From the NCBI RefSeq assembly GCF_015163665.1, contig NZ_JADEUG010000012.1, positions 1 to 64,000 on the forward strand: a stretch of 64,000 bases of DNA. Direction: 5' to 3'. The DNA comes from Xenorhabdus sp. BG5. GTDB taxonomy: Bacteria > Pseudomonadota > Gammaproteobacteria > Enterobacterales > Enterobacteriaceae. The notes under the pieces were generated by a model that ran no database searches, was not told where the DNA came from, and saw only the letters and a list, made by a program, of their open reading frames with translations. The position numbers were made by a program, and so were the translations under genes. Shown in pieces: positions 8,501 to 17,681 of the stretch (position 1 is the first letter of the stretch; each line of letters opens with the position of its first letter).

Positions 8501-9951
8501 TATGTTTGTGTACTGTCTGCATCGGCCAGCCAGCCATTATCGTGATAGCGGTAACGTGCCATCACTTCATTAAGCCCATTATCAGTACGACGGATTTCTT
8601 CCAGCAAACCGTTTTCACGGTATAGCAATATAAGTTCGGGGCCATCACTATGGCTCACCTTAATCAGTTGATGTTGTTCACTATAATGAAAGCGAATAGT
8701 GTTATCGTTGCGGTCACGGTGTTCCGTCAGTCGCCAGCTCAGGGTGCCATCTTTCTCTGTTGCAGTCGGTAAGGTGAAATATTTGCGAATTGAACTATGG
8801 CGATCACTTAGGATAAGCCCTTGTTTATATCGGCTTAGTTTGAAATTAGGGTGTTCGGGATTGACGCTGTGGTTATAACTGTCTGGTAGGGCAAAGTGAA
8901 GTGAGGCGCCTTCTGTCGTCAGAATTTCTACCCGATCCCCGGTGACGAGGGCACATTCGGAGAAGTTATCCAGCCAGTTTTCTCCCAGTAATCCACGATA
9001 CCCAGGGGACCAACTGCGGGTAAATTGCAATGGCACTGTTTGTCCTAACTCGATATCGGTACGTCTGTCAAACAGAGAACCGGTAGTGACATCTATCGGG
9101 TCGCCTGTAAAAAATTTTTTGGTGCTTTCTGTATAACGCTTCAACCCCTTGTTTTCTTTGAAAGCATTTTTGGCACAACTTATATTTTTACCTCCAACGA
9201 TCTTGATCGCTTTTTTAGCACCTGTTTGGGCGCCGTCCAGAATGGCTTTTCGGCCAGATTTAGTGAACAGTTTTGCAAAACCTTTTGCCGCGCCTCGTGA
9301 TGGCGGAACGAGGAATTCTACTGCAACAAGTAACGCACGCTGCCAGAGTGGGAACTCTTCTTGTATCTCAAGGTAGGTGCCTTGGCCTGAACCAATAAAT
9401 ACTTTGCTTGCCCCACCTTTGATGGTCGAGCCACACTCCAGTTTATCCTTGATCCGGGCGGCTGGTTTCTTGTTGATAAACACGCTTTCACTGCCCTGAG
9501 CGATGCGTGGTGCGGAATGTTTTTTACACGCTGCTGTGTCCAGCTCCACCCGTGCCGCTGGTTTGCCTTCAATAAAGACATTAGGTGAACCGCTGGCAAT
9601 AACACCGTCTGGTGAACTACAGCTATTTACTGCATCCGTGACTGCCGAACTAGCTCGGTTTATTAGATCGCCAAATTTGAATGTAGCCAGGGTGCCAAGT
9701 GCCATAATAGCCACTGTAGCCAATCCACCCGTTGCACCGATCAACAGTGCCGCAGCACCAAATATTGCAGCTCCGATCAATGCACCAGCAATAGCACCCG
9801 CAAGTGCGCCTAAGAAACTGCTGTGCTGGATAGGATCTCCTTCACGTGCCGCAGCCGGGCCTGGCTCTCTCGCTGTTGCTTGAAGTTGCTTGCTGGCATG
9901 GGTTGCGCCTACCCGCGCAGTGCGAATGACAATTTCATCCATTAATCCCAT
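5596..9951 (-). CDS. PAAR-Rhs type VI effector with ART-like (HYD1-type) toxin tip
   Basis: A 1451-residue polymorphic toxin. The N-terminus has a short pre-PAAR stretch, a Gly/Ala-rich hydrophobic region at about residues 45-90 that should form membrane helices, and a PAAR region (about 105-190) that caps a VgrG spike. The middle is a long series of RHS/YD repeats (YDxxGR, YEYDEWG and so on) that should build the cocoon enclosing the toxin. The core ends with the conserved DPLGLAGG...NPYSYV...DPFGLA motif, where autocleavage usually occurs. The last 128 residues (DNA 5599-5982) begin IFIHYTNKAGFDGIMKSG and resemble HYD1-signature ADP-ribosyltransferase toxins (HYTN, VYIT, SSRLEYIHEG). That toxin assignment is from pattern memory. 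The ATG at 9951 was chosen because GGAG lies 7 nt upstream and 13 nt separates it from the Eag gene. Base composition drops sharply to AT-rich in the toxin tip. Confidence 0.9.
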   Translation of the reverse strand: MGLMDEIVIRTARVGATHASKQLQATAREPGPAAAREGDPIQHSSFLGALAGAIAGALIGAAIFGAAALLIGATGGLATVAIMALGTLATFKFGDLINRASSAVTDAVNSCSSPDGVIASGSPNVFIEGKPAARVELDTAACKKHSAPRIAQGSESVFINKKPAARIKDKLECGSTIKGGASKVFIGSGQGTYLEIQEEFPLWQRALLVAVEFLVPPSRGAAKGFAKLFTKSGRKAILDGAQTGAKKAIKIVGGKNISCAKNAFKENKGLKRYTESTKKFFTGDPIDVTTGSLFDRRTDIELGQTVPLQFTRSWSPGYRGLLGENWLDNFSECALVTGDRVEILTTEGASLHFALPDSYNHSVNPEHPNFKLSRYKQGLILSDRHSSIRKYFTLPTATEKDGTLSWRLTEHRDRNDNTIRFHYSEQHQLIKVSHSDGPELILLYRENGLLEEIRRTDNGLNEVMARYRYHDNGWLADADSTQTYHLFYEYNEQGLISRWSDNDQTAVDYVYDKQGRCTYSVGSGGFYSVHLSYEPGITRSTTPQGHTTTWHYNDQQQVTQVETPCGGITRYEYDEWGNLRRQILPKGEMITLDYLADTGLVATFTNAISATWNYHYDNDDRLISMTDPLARVWWQQYDDKGNPECFIAPDGHKTTLTRNEFGLVIAIEDSDGNKRSWEYDRHQRLTKLFDEENRSLQLGYDSQDRLRRMTTGGGALWRWDYDRHHRVSLNDRPNNSIERFRHDRHGNLTEWTDAHGVIWQIEYGPFDLPVARVDGEGNHWQYRYDLDNLQLLEVINPQGESYHYTLDADGRVITETDYADTQWHYAYDLHGNCIEKRDALGNITRYEYDAEQRLTAIHTPEGTTRYRYDLIGRLLEITTPDSIPLIFEYDEQGRLVRETQPHGEILREYSDNTTTERQLNTPDGRRWQAKTTVNKVGELNLLTIHGGHTLTLERDEDGYEWHRQSDKGFILRQEHSLMGLLTSQRAGRNTQFFTPHEVAGIPQPTLAGMDREYRYDDALNLVAANDERQWLRYVVNGNGQVTSVSDGERLREHYQYDACGYPARRFDGLNEVDGEWLYQKGHRLRRLGQHLFEYDDAGRMTAMQLWQDGHRAQLTKFRWNSQNQLIGVLTPGGQQWEYRYDAFGRRTEKVCKQAKMRMTYLWDGDVPAEIREYQHNRLHCIRHLVFNGWQLLAQQVQFFTPNPENRDELIAGEIETHYAVCAPTGEPLALFDPEGHRVWRQPPQSLYGLRLGMRGENAELNPGLQFAGQWLDEESGLVYNRFRYYSPVASCYLTPDPLGLAGGFNPYSYVYNPTGLIDPFGLAGENIFIHYTNKAGFDGIMKSGVLNPNVSGKVYITDILMSPKDVLRDLLINNPIHAGRGDYAIIFKVDPGERGNIHLSSRLEYIHEGKLKLKDILYSGKNPYAMLEHLDYDTRLKLTDNQVKIRKCGGK

Positions 9952-9964
9952 CGTTGCTCTCCAA

Positions 9965-10384
9965 TCAAGTCGCTTGGAAACTACTGACAACCGCCAGCAG
10001 AGCGTTACGCTGTCCTTCATCAAACGGCTGTGGAGAAGTCAGGTTAAAAGCCAGCAATAAATTCCCCTGTATTTGTAACACCACGGTCTGGTGCATCTCA
10101 CCCTCTGGGCTTTGCCATTGATAATCCAGCCGCCAGGCAGGGTCACCGCCAAGTTCTATTTCCAGTCTTTGATGCTCCTTATAACCGGGTAGATGAGTTT
10201 TAAACTGAGTCAATGTTTGAGCGTAGTAGGTGCTGTGGTCGGAACCCATAGGCACGTGTGTGCGGTTAATCACCAAATTGATGCCACTGTTATCTGGCAG
10301 AACAAATACGTTCATTGATTCGTCACGCCAGTTATCTGGAATAGCGAGAGTTCCTTCGTTTATCTGGTAGGTTTGTGTATTCAT
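9965..10384 (-). CDS. Eag-type T6SS effector chaperone (DUF1795/DcrB-like)
   Basis: A 139-residue DUF1795 (DcrB-related) protein. Visible features are TLAIPDNWRDESMNVFVLPD near the start, NLVINRTHVP, and a final section LLAFNLTSPQPFDEGQRNALLAVVSSF. In type VI loci, DUF1795 proteins encoded just before PAAR-Rhs genes are Eag chaperones, which bind the N-terminal membrane helices of the effector and load it onto VgrG. The gene lies 13 nt upstream of the rhs start and downstream of vgrG on the same strand, exactly that arrangement. No signal peptide or lipobox is present, unlike periplasmic DcrB, which supports a cytoplasmic chaperone. Confidence 0.85.
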   Translation of the reverse strand: MNTQTYQINEGTLAIPDNWRDESMNVFVLPDNSGINLVINRTHVPMGSDHSTYYAQTLTQFKTHLPGYKEHQRLEIELGGDPAWRLDYQWQSPEGEMHQTVVLQIQGNLLLAFNLTSPQPFDEGQRNALLAVVSSFQAT

Positions 10385-10472
10385 GGGGGGCTTCCTTTTG
10401 TCACTCTGTTCTGTTTCGTGTACTGCATATGTATTTGTTTATGGGATAGATCTTTTGCATGGCTCACCTGAA

Positions 10473-12347
10473 TTAGTTCAGCTGAATCTGTTCCTTACCG
10501 TTGATGATGATATTTTTACCCGTGAGATGGATGTTGCCTTCTTTGTCCAAAGTGATACTGGCTCCAGCGGTGCGAATTTCGATGCCACCATTAACTGATT
10601 GAATAGAAATATTGTCCTTGGCACTTAGTTGGCTATTCTTCTCCACCGTCACTTGTTGGTTGCCGTGGATAGTGCTGATTTCCTCACCAGTCACTTCTTT
10701 GATGCGATCTTTACGCACCGATATCACTTGGTTGTTACCGATGCTTTCGGTGTGATCGTGTTTCACCTGAGTGGTACGGTCGTTGAGGACCGTGGTATTC
10801 ATATTGTTTAGGACAGTCGTATTCATATCTTTTTGAGCATGAAGGGAAAGCTGTTCACTGCCTTTTGCATCCTCAAATAACAGCTCGTTATAGCCTTCGC
10901 CTTTATGTGTTTTGGAACGGAAAGACATCTGGGTCTTGCTGCCCGGCAACCCGCCTGGAGGAATGTTGCTGGCATGGTAGGTTCTGCCAATAACAATGGG
11001 TTGGTCAGGGTCGCCGTGCAGGAAATCCACGACAACCTCTTGTCCGACACGAGGAATAGCCAGCATTCCCCAGCCTTGCCCTGCCCACGGGTGTGTAACA
11101 CGTATCCAACAGGAGCTTTGATCATCACTGCGGCCATAGCGATCCCACGGAAACTGGAGACGGACACGACCATATTGGTCACAGAAAATCTCCTCACCCG
11201 CAGGACCAACAACTTTGGCGATTTGCGGTCCATCAATGATTGGTTTGGGGAGTGGCGAAGGGCGCCAAGTCTGGGTTTGACGGATAAAACTAAATTGGCT
11301 ATGCAGCGTAGTGCCATCGCCTGTTGTTTCTTGCTCTAAAGCTTGTGGTTGATGGCCTGTATGGGTGGCGGTGATCACCTGCCATGATTGATTCAATGCT
11401 TCGCGTGGATGGTTGCTCAATATGAACAAACGTCCTGGTTGTACAGCGATAGCTCGACCGCTGCCTTGTCCGGTGATGGCATCATTGCGCAGTGCTTCAA
11501 GGCGATAGCGGGTAAAAGCTGCGCCGTGCCGTTCGTTTTTAAAACGCCCCGGATAGTCGTAGTGTTCGTAATAGAGTTGTTGCAGATTATCGTCTTTCAT
11601 CTGCTGGCTGAATTCTGCCGACCAGGCTGGATTTTTGAAGGTGTAATCCTTGAGCTTAACTTGTGCAGGCTTAACTTGAGCGCTGTTGGTTAAGTGACTG
11701 ACACAGGCTTCCCCTGTTGATCCGTTTTCACTGGGTTGGTAGGGGAGTTCGATACCGGGTGGCACTGAACCTGAATCATCGGCAAATACCAGAGTATTGC
11801 GGCCATTGCTGCACTCAAAGAAGTAGAAAATACCTTCTTCGGCAGTTAAACGCTGGAGAAAAGTAAAATCACTTTCTTGATATTGAACACAAAATTCCCG
11901 TTCGGGATGTGGATGGCGCAGGCTGAAGACCACATCCCGAATGCCATGTTCTTTTAGGATAGTGGTGATGATCGTCTTAATATCCCGTTGTTGGAAAATG
12001 CGTGAGTTTTGGCGTAATGTCGTACGCCACAGATCAGGGCGAATGCTCATTTGATAGGTGGTTTGGTGTAAGCCAATATTGCCTTGTTCAAAACGGGATA
12101 CCATGCCACTGATGCTGCGTTGTTCGATTCCTTCCTGCAAAATGGTCAATGTCGCTGTACGGTCGAGTACCTCTGAAAAATCAATGGCAGGGTTGGCGCT
12201 TGCTAGTCCAACATCAAGCTGGAAGGGATTCGAGAAACTCTCTGTTAGCGTGAAATTTGTCACTACAAAGGTTTTCGGCGATAAACTACCGGCGCTCAGC
12301 GTGAACAGCAGACCGCTAGAAGATGGGTTGCCCTTTTTTAATGACAT
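10473..12347 (-). CDS. vgrG: VgrG type VI secretion spike protein
   Basis: A 624-residue VgrG (TssI) protein, the trimeric spike of the type VI apparatus. The N-terminal half (to about 380) matches the gp27-like hub (for example EREFCVQYQESDFTFLQRLTAEEG). It is followed by the gp5-like OB fold (YGRVRLQFPWDRYG, SCWIRVTHPWAGQGWG, VVVDFLHGDPDQPIVIGRTYH). A beta-helical needle follows, with repeats such as DMNTTVLNNMNTTVLND and a DUF2345-like end. No extra C-terminal effector domain is present, so it acts as carrier for the downstream PAAR-Rhs protein. ATG at 12347 has GGGAG upstream. No T6SS sheath or baseplate genes are in this window, so this is an orphan vgrG module that depends on a T6SS encoded elsewhere. 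Confidence 0.95.
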   Translation of the reverse strand: MSLKKGNPSSSGLLFTLSAGSLSPKTFVVTNFTLTESFSNPFQLDVGLASANPAIDFSEVLDRTATLTILQEGIEQRSISGMVSRFEQGNIGLHQTTYQMSIRPDLWRTTLRQNSRIFQQRDIKTIITTILKEHGIRDVVFSLRHPHPEREFCVQYQESDFTFLQRLTAEEGIFYFFECSNGRNTLVFADDSGSVPPGIELPYQPSENGSTGEACVSHLTNSAQVKPAQVKLKDYTFKNPAWSAEFSQQMKDDNLQQLYYEHYDYPGRFKNERHGAAFTRYRLEALRNDAITGQGSGRAIAVQPGRLFILSNHPREALNQSWQVITATHTGHQPQALEQETTGDGTTLHSQFSFIRQTQTWRPSPLPKPIIDGPQIAKVVGPAGEEIFCDQYGRVRLQFPWDRYGRSDDQSSCWIRVTHPWAGQGWGMLAIPRVGQEVVVDFLHGDPDQPIVIGRTYHASNIPPGGLPGSKTQMSFRSKTHKGEGYNELLFEDAKGSEQLSLHAQKDMNTTVLNNMNTTVLNDRTTQVKHDHTESIGNNQVISVRKDRIKEVTGEEISTIHGNQQVTVEKNSQLSAKDNISIQSVNGGIEIRTAGASITLDKEGNIHLTGKNIIINGKEQIQLN

Positions 12348-12609
12348 ATTGTTCTCCCGTATTTAGCGCTGATGAGCGCAAGAGTGATAACGGAAAGTGT
12401 TTAATGCGGAGGACATTGAGAATGATAAGAGTGTCGACGGCTTGTGCTTGATAAACATTTGGCAGAGGGATACGGCATTCTTCCCTGAACCGACAACGAG
12501 AGCGACAATCCATATGTCCTTACCCCACAAACTTAAAAGTTTTGTCGTTCAGATAACAGAAAGGAGGATATAGTACTTCTTTGTTCTGTATAACAAATGA
12601 TCTAATGAG

Positions 12610-12625
12610 TGTGATTGAAATCACT
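12610..12625 (+). promoter_or_regulatory. Candidate CRP-binding site upstream of vgrG
   Basis: TGTGA-TTGAAA-TCACT matches the CRP consensus TGTGA-N6-TCACA in 9 of 10 half-site positions. It lies about 263 bp upstream of the vgrG start, in the 397-nt spacer between vgrG and yigI, which otherwise shows no gene I would support. Regulation of vgrG is inferred; no matching core promoter was pinned down. Confidence 0.45.
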
Positions 12626-12744
12626 TAATAATTTATGTAAATCAATAAATTATAAACTAATGGTGGGGTTAAAAATGGACATGCCCATGAGAAGAGAATG
12701 TGTTTTGCTGGCACATTCCTTCATTTATTTTGAGTTTGTATTCA

Positions 12745-13230
12745 TCAACCAACCAAATAAGTCCCCATCGCACTGGCGATATGCATTTGTTTTTCATTAT
12801 GCAATTCAATTCTGGCGACAGAGACTTTATTGCCCGCGCGGATAAGATGACAACTGGCAGTAAATACTTCACCACGTCCGGGGCGCAGATAATCCACGCG
12901 TAAATCAATCGTGCCCAATGTAGTTAGGCGTTTTTGGATCTCTGCGATGGTCATTGCTTCAATTGATATCAATGCATTGCCTGCACAAACCAGCCCTCCA
13001 GCAACATCTAATATGGAAGCGATCGCACCACCGTGTAGAATCTTATGAATCATATTGCCGATCAATTTTTCTTGGTAGCAAAATTGCAGTTCTGCGTAGT
13101 CTTGTTCGAAGCGGAGCAGTTCGAGACCCAACAGGCGATTGAATGGCATATGATAAACAAAGATTTCACCTATAAATTTACGGGCTTCTTCTGGGGTTAA
13201 GATGGTGTCTACTGGTTGAATATTTTCCAT
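12745..13230 (-). CDS. yigI: YigI-like hotdog-fold acyl-CoA thioesterase
   Basis: A 161-residue PaaI/hotdog-family protein closely resembling E. coli YigI, for example [52 protein letters not shown] and [15 protein letters not shown]. These proteins hydrolyse acyl-CoA thioesters; the HGG motif is the typical active-site helix cap. In E. coli yigI lies near pldA and recQ; here it is divergent from recQ with no pldA between. The ATG at 13230 gives the usual YigI length. Confidence 0.9.
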   Translation of the reverse strand: MENIQPVDTILTPEEARKFIGEIFVYHMPFNRLLGLELLRFEQDYAELQFCYQEKLIGNMIHKILHGGAIASILDVAGGLVCAGNALISIEAMTIAEIQKRLTTLGTIDLRVDYLRPGRGEVFTASCHLIRAGNKVSVARIELHNEKQMHIASAMGTYLVG

Positions 13231-13516
13231 GGTGGTTTTCCTGATAACCTGATAATGAAAAGTAAAATCAACGGGTGTTAAATGGGTTCACATAGTTAAT
13301 GGATTGTTAAGCTTATGCTTTCATTACCGACTTTGCCAGTCTGTGAAGCGCTTCGAGGAACAATTCATGGGGAAAAAAACAGACTACAAAAAATAATCAT
13401 ATAGTGTGTAGAATAAGCAGTAATTTTTTATATACAGGAGATCGGATCGCGACTGTATTTTTATAGCCTGTTTTTAGGCTTTTTCAGGGATTATCTTTTA
13501 ACGATCGAGGAAAGGC

Positions 13517-15343
13517 GTGTTTACCGCAGAACTCATCAGCACGGCATCGCTGGCTGAACAAGCATTAAGAAAAACATTCGGATACCAGCAATTTCGTCCG
13601 GGACAACAGCAAGTTATTGACGCCGTTCTTGACGGGCGCGACTGTCTGGTGGTTATGCCAACGGGAGGCGGTAAATCGCTGTGCTACCAGATCCCCGCAT
13701 TGGTTAAAAATGGGCTGACTCTGGTTGTGTCTCCACTCATTTCATTGATGAAAGACCAGGTTGATCAGCTACGTGCGAATGGCGTTGAAGCGGAATGTCT
13801 GAACTCAACTCAAAATCGTGAACAGCAATTTGATATCATTCAACGTTGCCGTAAGGGGAGTGTTAAACTGCTTTATATCGCCCCTGAACGGTTGGTAACG
13901 GATAACTTTCTTGACCAACTCCGCAACTGGCAGCCTGTTTTATTGGCTGTCGATGAAGCTCACTGTATTTCTCAATGGGGGCATGATTTTCGCCCAGAAT
14001 ATCGAGCATTAGGGCAACTTCGTCGTCGTTTCCCCGATCTTCCGGTGATCGCACTAACCGCTACAGCAGATAAAGCGACCCGTCAGGATATCGTTCGTTT
14101 ACTGGAGTTGAATGAGCCGATTATCCATATCAGCAGCTTTGATCGTCCGAATATTCGCTATACCTTAGTTGAAAAATACAAACCGCTTGATCAGCTCTGG
14201 TCATTTGTCCGTGGCCAGCAGGGAAAAAGTGGCATTATCTATTGCAATAGTCGTAATAAAGTGGAAGAAACCGCGGAGCGTCTGCAAAAGCGGGGGGTAA
14301 GTGTTGCGCCTTACCATGCAGGGCTGGAAAACAGCCAACGGGCATGGGTACAAGATTCTTTCCAGCGAGATGATTTGCAGGTCGTTGTAGCAACGGTTGC
14401 ATTTGGTATGGGAATTAATAAACCTAATGTGCGCTTTGTCGTGCACTTTGATATTCCCCGTAATATCGAATCTTATTATCAGGAAACTGGTCGGGCTGGG
14501 CGAGATGGCTTACCGGCGGAAGCTGTGCTGTTTTACGATCCTGCGGATATGGTATGGCTGCGTCGCTGTTTAGAAGAAAAACCCACGGGTGAACAACAGG
14601 ATATTGAGCGGCATAAACTCAATGCTATGGGCGCATTTGCACAGGCGCAGACCTGTCGGCGCTTGGTATTGCTGAATTATTTTGGGGAAAGCCGCCAAAC
14701 AGCTTGTGGCAACTGTGATATTTGCCTTGACCCTCCCAAACGCTACGACGGTCTGGTAGAAGCACAGAAAGCGCTGTCCTGCATCTATCGCGTTGGACAA
14801 CGTTTTGGCATTGGCTATATTGTAGAAGTACTACGTGGTTCAAATAATCAACGCATTAGAGATTTCGGGCACGATAAGCTGCCTGTTTATGGTATTGGTA
14901 AAGAGCAGAGTCAGGAACATTGGATGAGCGTCTTGCGTCAGCTTATTCACTTGGGGCTGATCAGCCAAAACATTGCCAACTATTCTGCATTGCAATTGAC
15001 AGAGGCTGCACGGCCTGTATTACGTGGCGAAATATCTCTGCAACTTGCCGTACCACGTATCCAAAACTTGAAAAGCCGTAATCAGCAAAACAAATCGTAC
15101 AGCGGCAACTATGATCGTAAATTATTTGCTAAGTTGCGCAAATTGCGTAAGTCCATTGCTGATGAAAACAATATTCCACCTTTTGTTGTTTTCAATGATG
15201 TCACGTTAATTGAGATGGCAGAACAGTGCCCAATAACGCCAGATGAACTTTTGCTGATTAATGGCGTTGGTCAGCGGAAATTGGAGCGTTTTGGTGATGC
15301 ATTTATGACCTTAATCCGCGAGCATTTTGAAGAATTCGAGTAA
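13517..15343 (+). CDS. recQ: ATP-dependent DNA helicase RecQ
   Basis: A 608-residue 3'-to-5' DNA helicase acting in RecF-pathway recombination and in suppressing illegitimate exchange. The Walker A motif is [12 protein letters not shown], the DEAH box is [17 protein letters not shown], and motif VI is [10 protein letters not shown]. An RQC zinc-binding Cys set follows (CRR ... CGNCDIC), then a winged helix and a C-terminal HRDC domain (about 530-608). The start is GTG at 13517 with GAGGAAAGG just upstream; the length matches E. coli RecQ (609). It is first in a run with pldB and yigL on the same strand. Confidence 0.97.
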   Translation: MFTAELISTASLAEQALRKTFGYQQFRPGQQQVIDAVLDGRDCLVVMPTGGGKSLCYQIPALVKNGLTLVVSPLISLMKDQVDQLRANGVEAECLNSTQNREQQFDIIQRCRKGSVKLLYIAPERLVTDNFLDQLRNWQPVLLAVDEAHCISQWGHDFRPEYRALGQLRRRFPDLPVIALTATADKATRQDIVRLLELNEPIIHISSFDRPNIRYTLVEKYKPLDQLWSFVRGQQGKSGIIYCNSRNKVEETAERLQKRGVSVAPYHAGLENSQRAWVQDSFQRDDLQVVVATVAFGMGINKPNVRFVVHFDIPRNIESYYQETGRAGRDGLPAEAVLFYDPADMVWLRRCLEEKPTGEQQDIERHKLNAMGAFAQAQTCRRLVLLNYFGESRQTACGNCDICLDPPKRYDGLVEAQKALSCIYRVGQRFGIGYIVEVLRGSNNQRIRDFGHDKLPVYGIGKEQSQEHWMSVLRQLIHLGLISQNIANYSALQLTEAARPVLRGEISLQLAVPRIQNLKSRNQQNKSYSGNYDRKLFAKLRKLRKSIADENNIPPFVVFNDVTLIEMAEQCPITPDELLLINGVGQRKLERFGDAFMTLIREHFEEFE

Positions 15344-15388
15344 CTGGAAGATTTAAATAACTAAAGGACAATGAACTGAGGATGAAGA

Positions 15389-16360
15389 ATGGTATCTGAG
15401 ATATTGAAAGCTAGCTGGTTAAACCGTGAACCTCAGTTCTCAGCCTTTACGAATGGACTATTACTGGATTTTTGGCAAACAAGAGAAGAACGGCAATTTG
15501 TAGGAGTTGATGATATTTCCATCCATTATGTCTCCTTTTGTTCCTGCCATCATGACAAAACACTTGTCATTTTACCCGGTCGTAGTGAAAGTTACGTGAA
15601 ATACCCTGAAGTGGCCTATGATTTTTATCATCTGGGTTACGATGTTTTCATTATTGATCATCGTGGGCAAGGCCGTTCAGGGCGCATGTTGGACGATCGA
15701 CAAAAAGGCCATGTTGAAGCGTTCGATCATTATGTGGATGACTTAGCTAAATTTATTGAGCTTGAAATCGCACCTCGTCAGTCTCATCGCTGCTATGCTC
15801 TGGCCCATTCAATGGGTGGCGCGATTTTGAGCCGTTTTCTGATACGTTACCAGGAGCCGATTTTTCGGGCTGTGGCGTTATGTGCGCCGATGTTTGGTAT
15901 CAACTTACCCATGCCTCGTTGGTTGGCAAATTTTCTGGTTAACCAGGCGGAACCTAATGTCAAAAGACGTAACGCTTATGCCTTGTCAACGGGGCAATGG
16001 CAGCCATTACCCTATTTTATCAATCTATTAACGCACAGTTATGCGCGTTATCAGCGTTATTTGCGTTACTATGCTGATTATCCTGAATTGCGCCTTGGGG
16101 GGCCAACTTACCATTGGATGCGTGAAAGTATGCTGATGGGCGATAATCTGGTTGAAAATGCGGGCAAAATTCAAACTCCACTCATCGTATTACAAGCAAG
16201 TGAAGATAAGATAGTAAGTAATCGGGAGTTATTAGCTTTTTGTGCATCTCACCAAAATCCTCTGATTATCCAGGGGGCTCATCACGAAATCCTGTTTGAA
16301 AAAGATGCATTGCGAGCGCAAGCCCTCAATGCAATTTGTGATTTTTTTGACCAGAACTGA
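15389..16360 (+). CDS. pldB: Lysophospholipase L2 (PldB)
   Basis: A 323-residue alpha/beta hydrolase. The nucleophile elbow is AHSMGG, the oxyanion/lid region includes IIDHRGQGRSGR, and the late His is in IIQGAHHEILFE, completing a Ser-Asp-His triad. The family removes acyl chains from lysophospholipids at the inner membrane. It lies 45 nt after recQ and 21 nt before yigL, the E. coli order minus rhtC and rhtB. GAGGA lies 6 nt before the ATG. Confidence 0.93.
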   Translation: MVSEILKASWLNREPQFSAFTNGLLLDFWQTREERQFVGVDDISIHYVSFCSCHHDKTLVILPGRSESYVKYPEVAYDFYHLGYDVFIIDHRGQGRSGRMLDDRQKGHVEAFDHYVDDLAKFIELEIAPRQSHRCYALAHSMGGAILSRFLIRYQEPIFRAVALCAPMFGINLPMPRWLANFLVNQAEPNVKRRNAYALSTGQWQPLPYFINLLTHSYARYQRYLRYYADYPELRLGGPTYHWMRESMLMGDNLVENAGKIQTPLIVLQASEDKIVSNRELLAFCASHQNPLIIQGAHHEILFEKDALRAQALNAICDFFDQN

Positions 16361-16381
16361 TTTAGTTTAGGAACTATAACC

Positions 16382-17182
16382 ATGTATCATGTTGTTGCTT
16401 CAGATTTAGATGGCACTTTGTTATCTCCCGACCATAAATTAACCCCGTATACCAAGGAAACACTGAACTTATTGACGGAACAAGGGATTCATTTTGTTTT
16501 TGCAACAGGGCGCCATCATATTGATGTGGGACAGATCCGTGATGGATTGGGTATTGATGCTTATATGATCACTTCCAACGGTGCAAGGGTTCACAATACC
16601 CAGGATGAATTGATATTTAGCCATAACTTAGATTCTGATATTGCCCATGATTTGTGTTTATTGGAGTTTGATAATCCCGATATCCTGACTAATTATTTTA
16701 ATAACGATGATTGGCTAATAAATAGAGAATCTCCTGAACAGAAAGCGTTTTTTCAGGAGTCCGTTTTCCATTACCAACTTTTTCAGCGCGATAATTTTCC
16801 CACAGATGGCGTATGCAAGGTTTACTACACCAGTGAAGATCATGATTATTTGGTGGATTTGGAAGAGAGGATTAAAGCCCGTTGGGGGGAAAGGGTTAAT
16901 GTCAGTTTTTCACTGAGAAATTGTTTGGAAGTGATGGCTGGTAGTGTTTCTAAAGGTCATGCATTGGAGCAAGTTTGTCAATTGATCGGATATCAATTAA
17001 ATGACTGCATTGCTTTTGGCGATGGTATGAACGATCGGGAAATGTTAAGTGTAGCCGGTAAAGGCTGCATTATGCAGGGAGCACACCAGCGTTTGAAAGA
17101 TATTTTACCTGAGATGGAAGTCATTGGTTCCAATGCGGATGATGCTGTTTCTGGTTATTTACGGAAAATGTATCAGGTTTAA
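16382..17182 (+). CDS. yigL: HAD-family sugar/pyridoxal phosphate phosphatase YigL
   Basis: A 266-residue Cof-type HAD phosphatase. Motif I is DLDGTLL near residue 8, motif II is ITSNGARV, the motif III Lys is in VSKGHALEQV, and motif IV is FGDGMNDREML. E. coli YigL dephosphorylates pyridoxal 5'-phosphate and sugar phosphates and relieves sugar-phosphate stress. It sits 21 nt after pldB, probably in one transcript, and is followed by a clear terminator. Confidence 0.93.
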   Translation: MYHVVASDLDGTLLSPDHKLTPYTKETLNLLTEQGIHFVFATGRHHIDVGQIRDGLGIDAYMITSNGARVHNTQDELIFSHNLDSDIAHDLCLLEFDNPDILTNYFNNDDWLINRESPEQKAFFQESVFHYQLFQRDNFPTDGVCKVYYTSEDHDYLVDLEERIKARWGERVNVSFSLRNCLEVMAGSVSKGHALEQVCQLIGYQLNDCIAFGDGMNDREMLSVAGKGCIMQGAHQRLKDILPEMEVIGSNADDAVSGYLRKMYQV

Positions 17183-17198
17183 AGACGCTAATTGTTTG

Positions 17199-17225
17199 AA
17201 AACAGCATCACAAGGATGCTGTTTT
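17199..17225 (+). terminator. Intrinsic terminator after yigL
   Basis: A perfect 11-bp stem, AAAACAGCATC at 17199-17209 and GATGCTGTTTT at 17215-17225, with a 5-nt loop and a T run in the descending arm. It is 17 nt past the yigL stop. Confidence 0.8.
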
Positions 17226-17227
17226 CC

Positions 17228-17335
17228 TATATACGCATTAAACTTCAAGCTGCAATCCGCAAGACGAGGCGAGGCCTTATATTTCCCCGCGCCGCGCGGA
17301 AATATAACATGCATCTTGAAGTTGGATTGGTATAC
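17228..17335 (+). repeat. Palindromic MITE-like repeat, copy 1
   Basis: A roughly 108-bp element with imperfect terminal inverted repeats (left TATACGCATTAAACTTCAAG, right ending TTGGTATA, whose complement also reads into AACTTCAAG) and a central GC hairpin around CCCCGCGCCGCGCGG. Further copies lie at 20817-20924, 56074-56179 and 58373-58457. It has no coding capacity. The rest of the 499-nt spacer before the transporter gene is AT-rich and holds only the palindromes at 17609-17637. Confidence 0.8.
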
Positions 17336-17608
17336 ATTGCGTTATTTTACCTGGATTAGTTTAATATCCTGATTTAATCATAAATTTAGATTCCAATTTA
17401 TTTGAGTATGAGGCTCTTTTTTACTGAATATTGAACGGGAGAGCGTTATTATATTCTTATAAACTAATTTTTAGTTCTTTGTTTTAAAATTCATTAATTA
17501 CAAAAGTTAATTTTTACCTGATATTTATGACTCATATTCAATTATTGATTTCTTACGTTTGAGTATTCTACGCGAGTAGATAAATTTATGTAAATATCAT
17601 TCATGAAT

Positions 17609-17637
17609 AACAATAATATTGTTCAATATATATTGTT
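17609..17637. promoter_or_regulatory. Two tandem palindromes upstream of the transporter gene
   Basis: AACAATA-A-TATTGTT (17609-17623) is a perfect odd palindrome, and CAATATATATTG (17624-17635) a perfect even one directly beside it. They end 45 nt before the transporter ATG and could be operators, for example for the LacI-type regulator encoded after the transporter. LacI-family operators usually have a central CG, which is missing here, so the assignment is tentative. Confidence 0.35.
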
Positions 17638-17681
17638 GGAATTAAAAATTTACTGTTCCAACATTCAGGGAATATCTTGCT

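Noticed and set aside
12316..12513. A 65-codon frame overlapping the vgrG start, with AAGGA before its ATG
   Set aside because: No recognisable domain, overlaps the well-supported vgrG start by 32 nt, and the peptide has no signal or membrane features.
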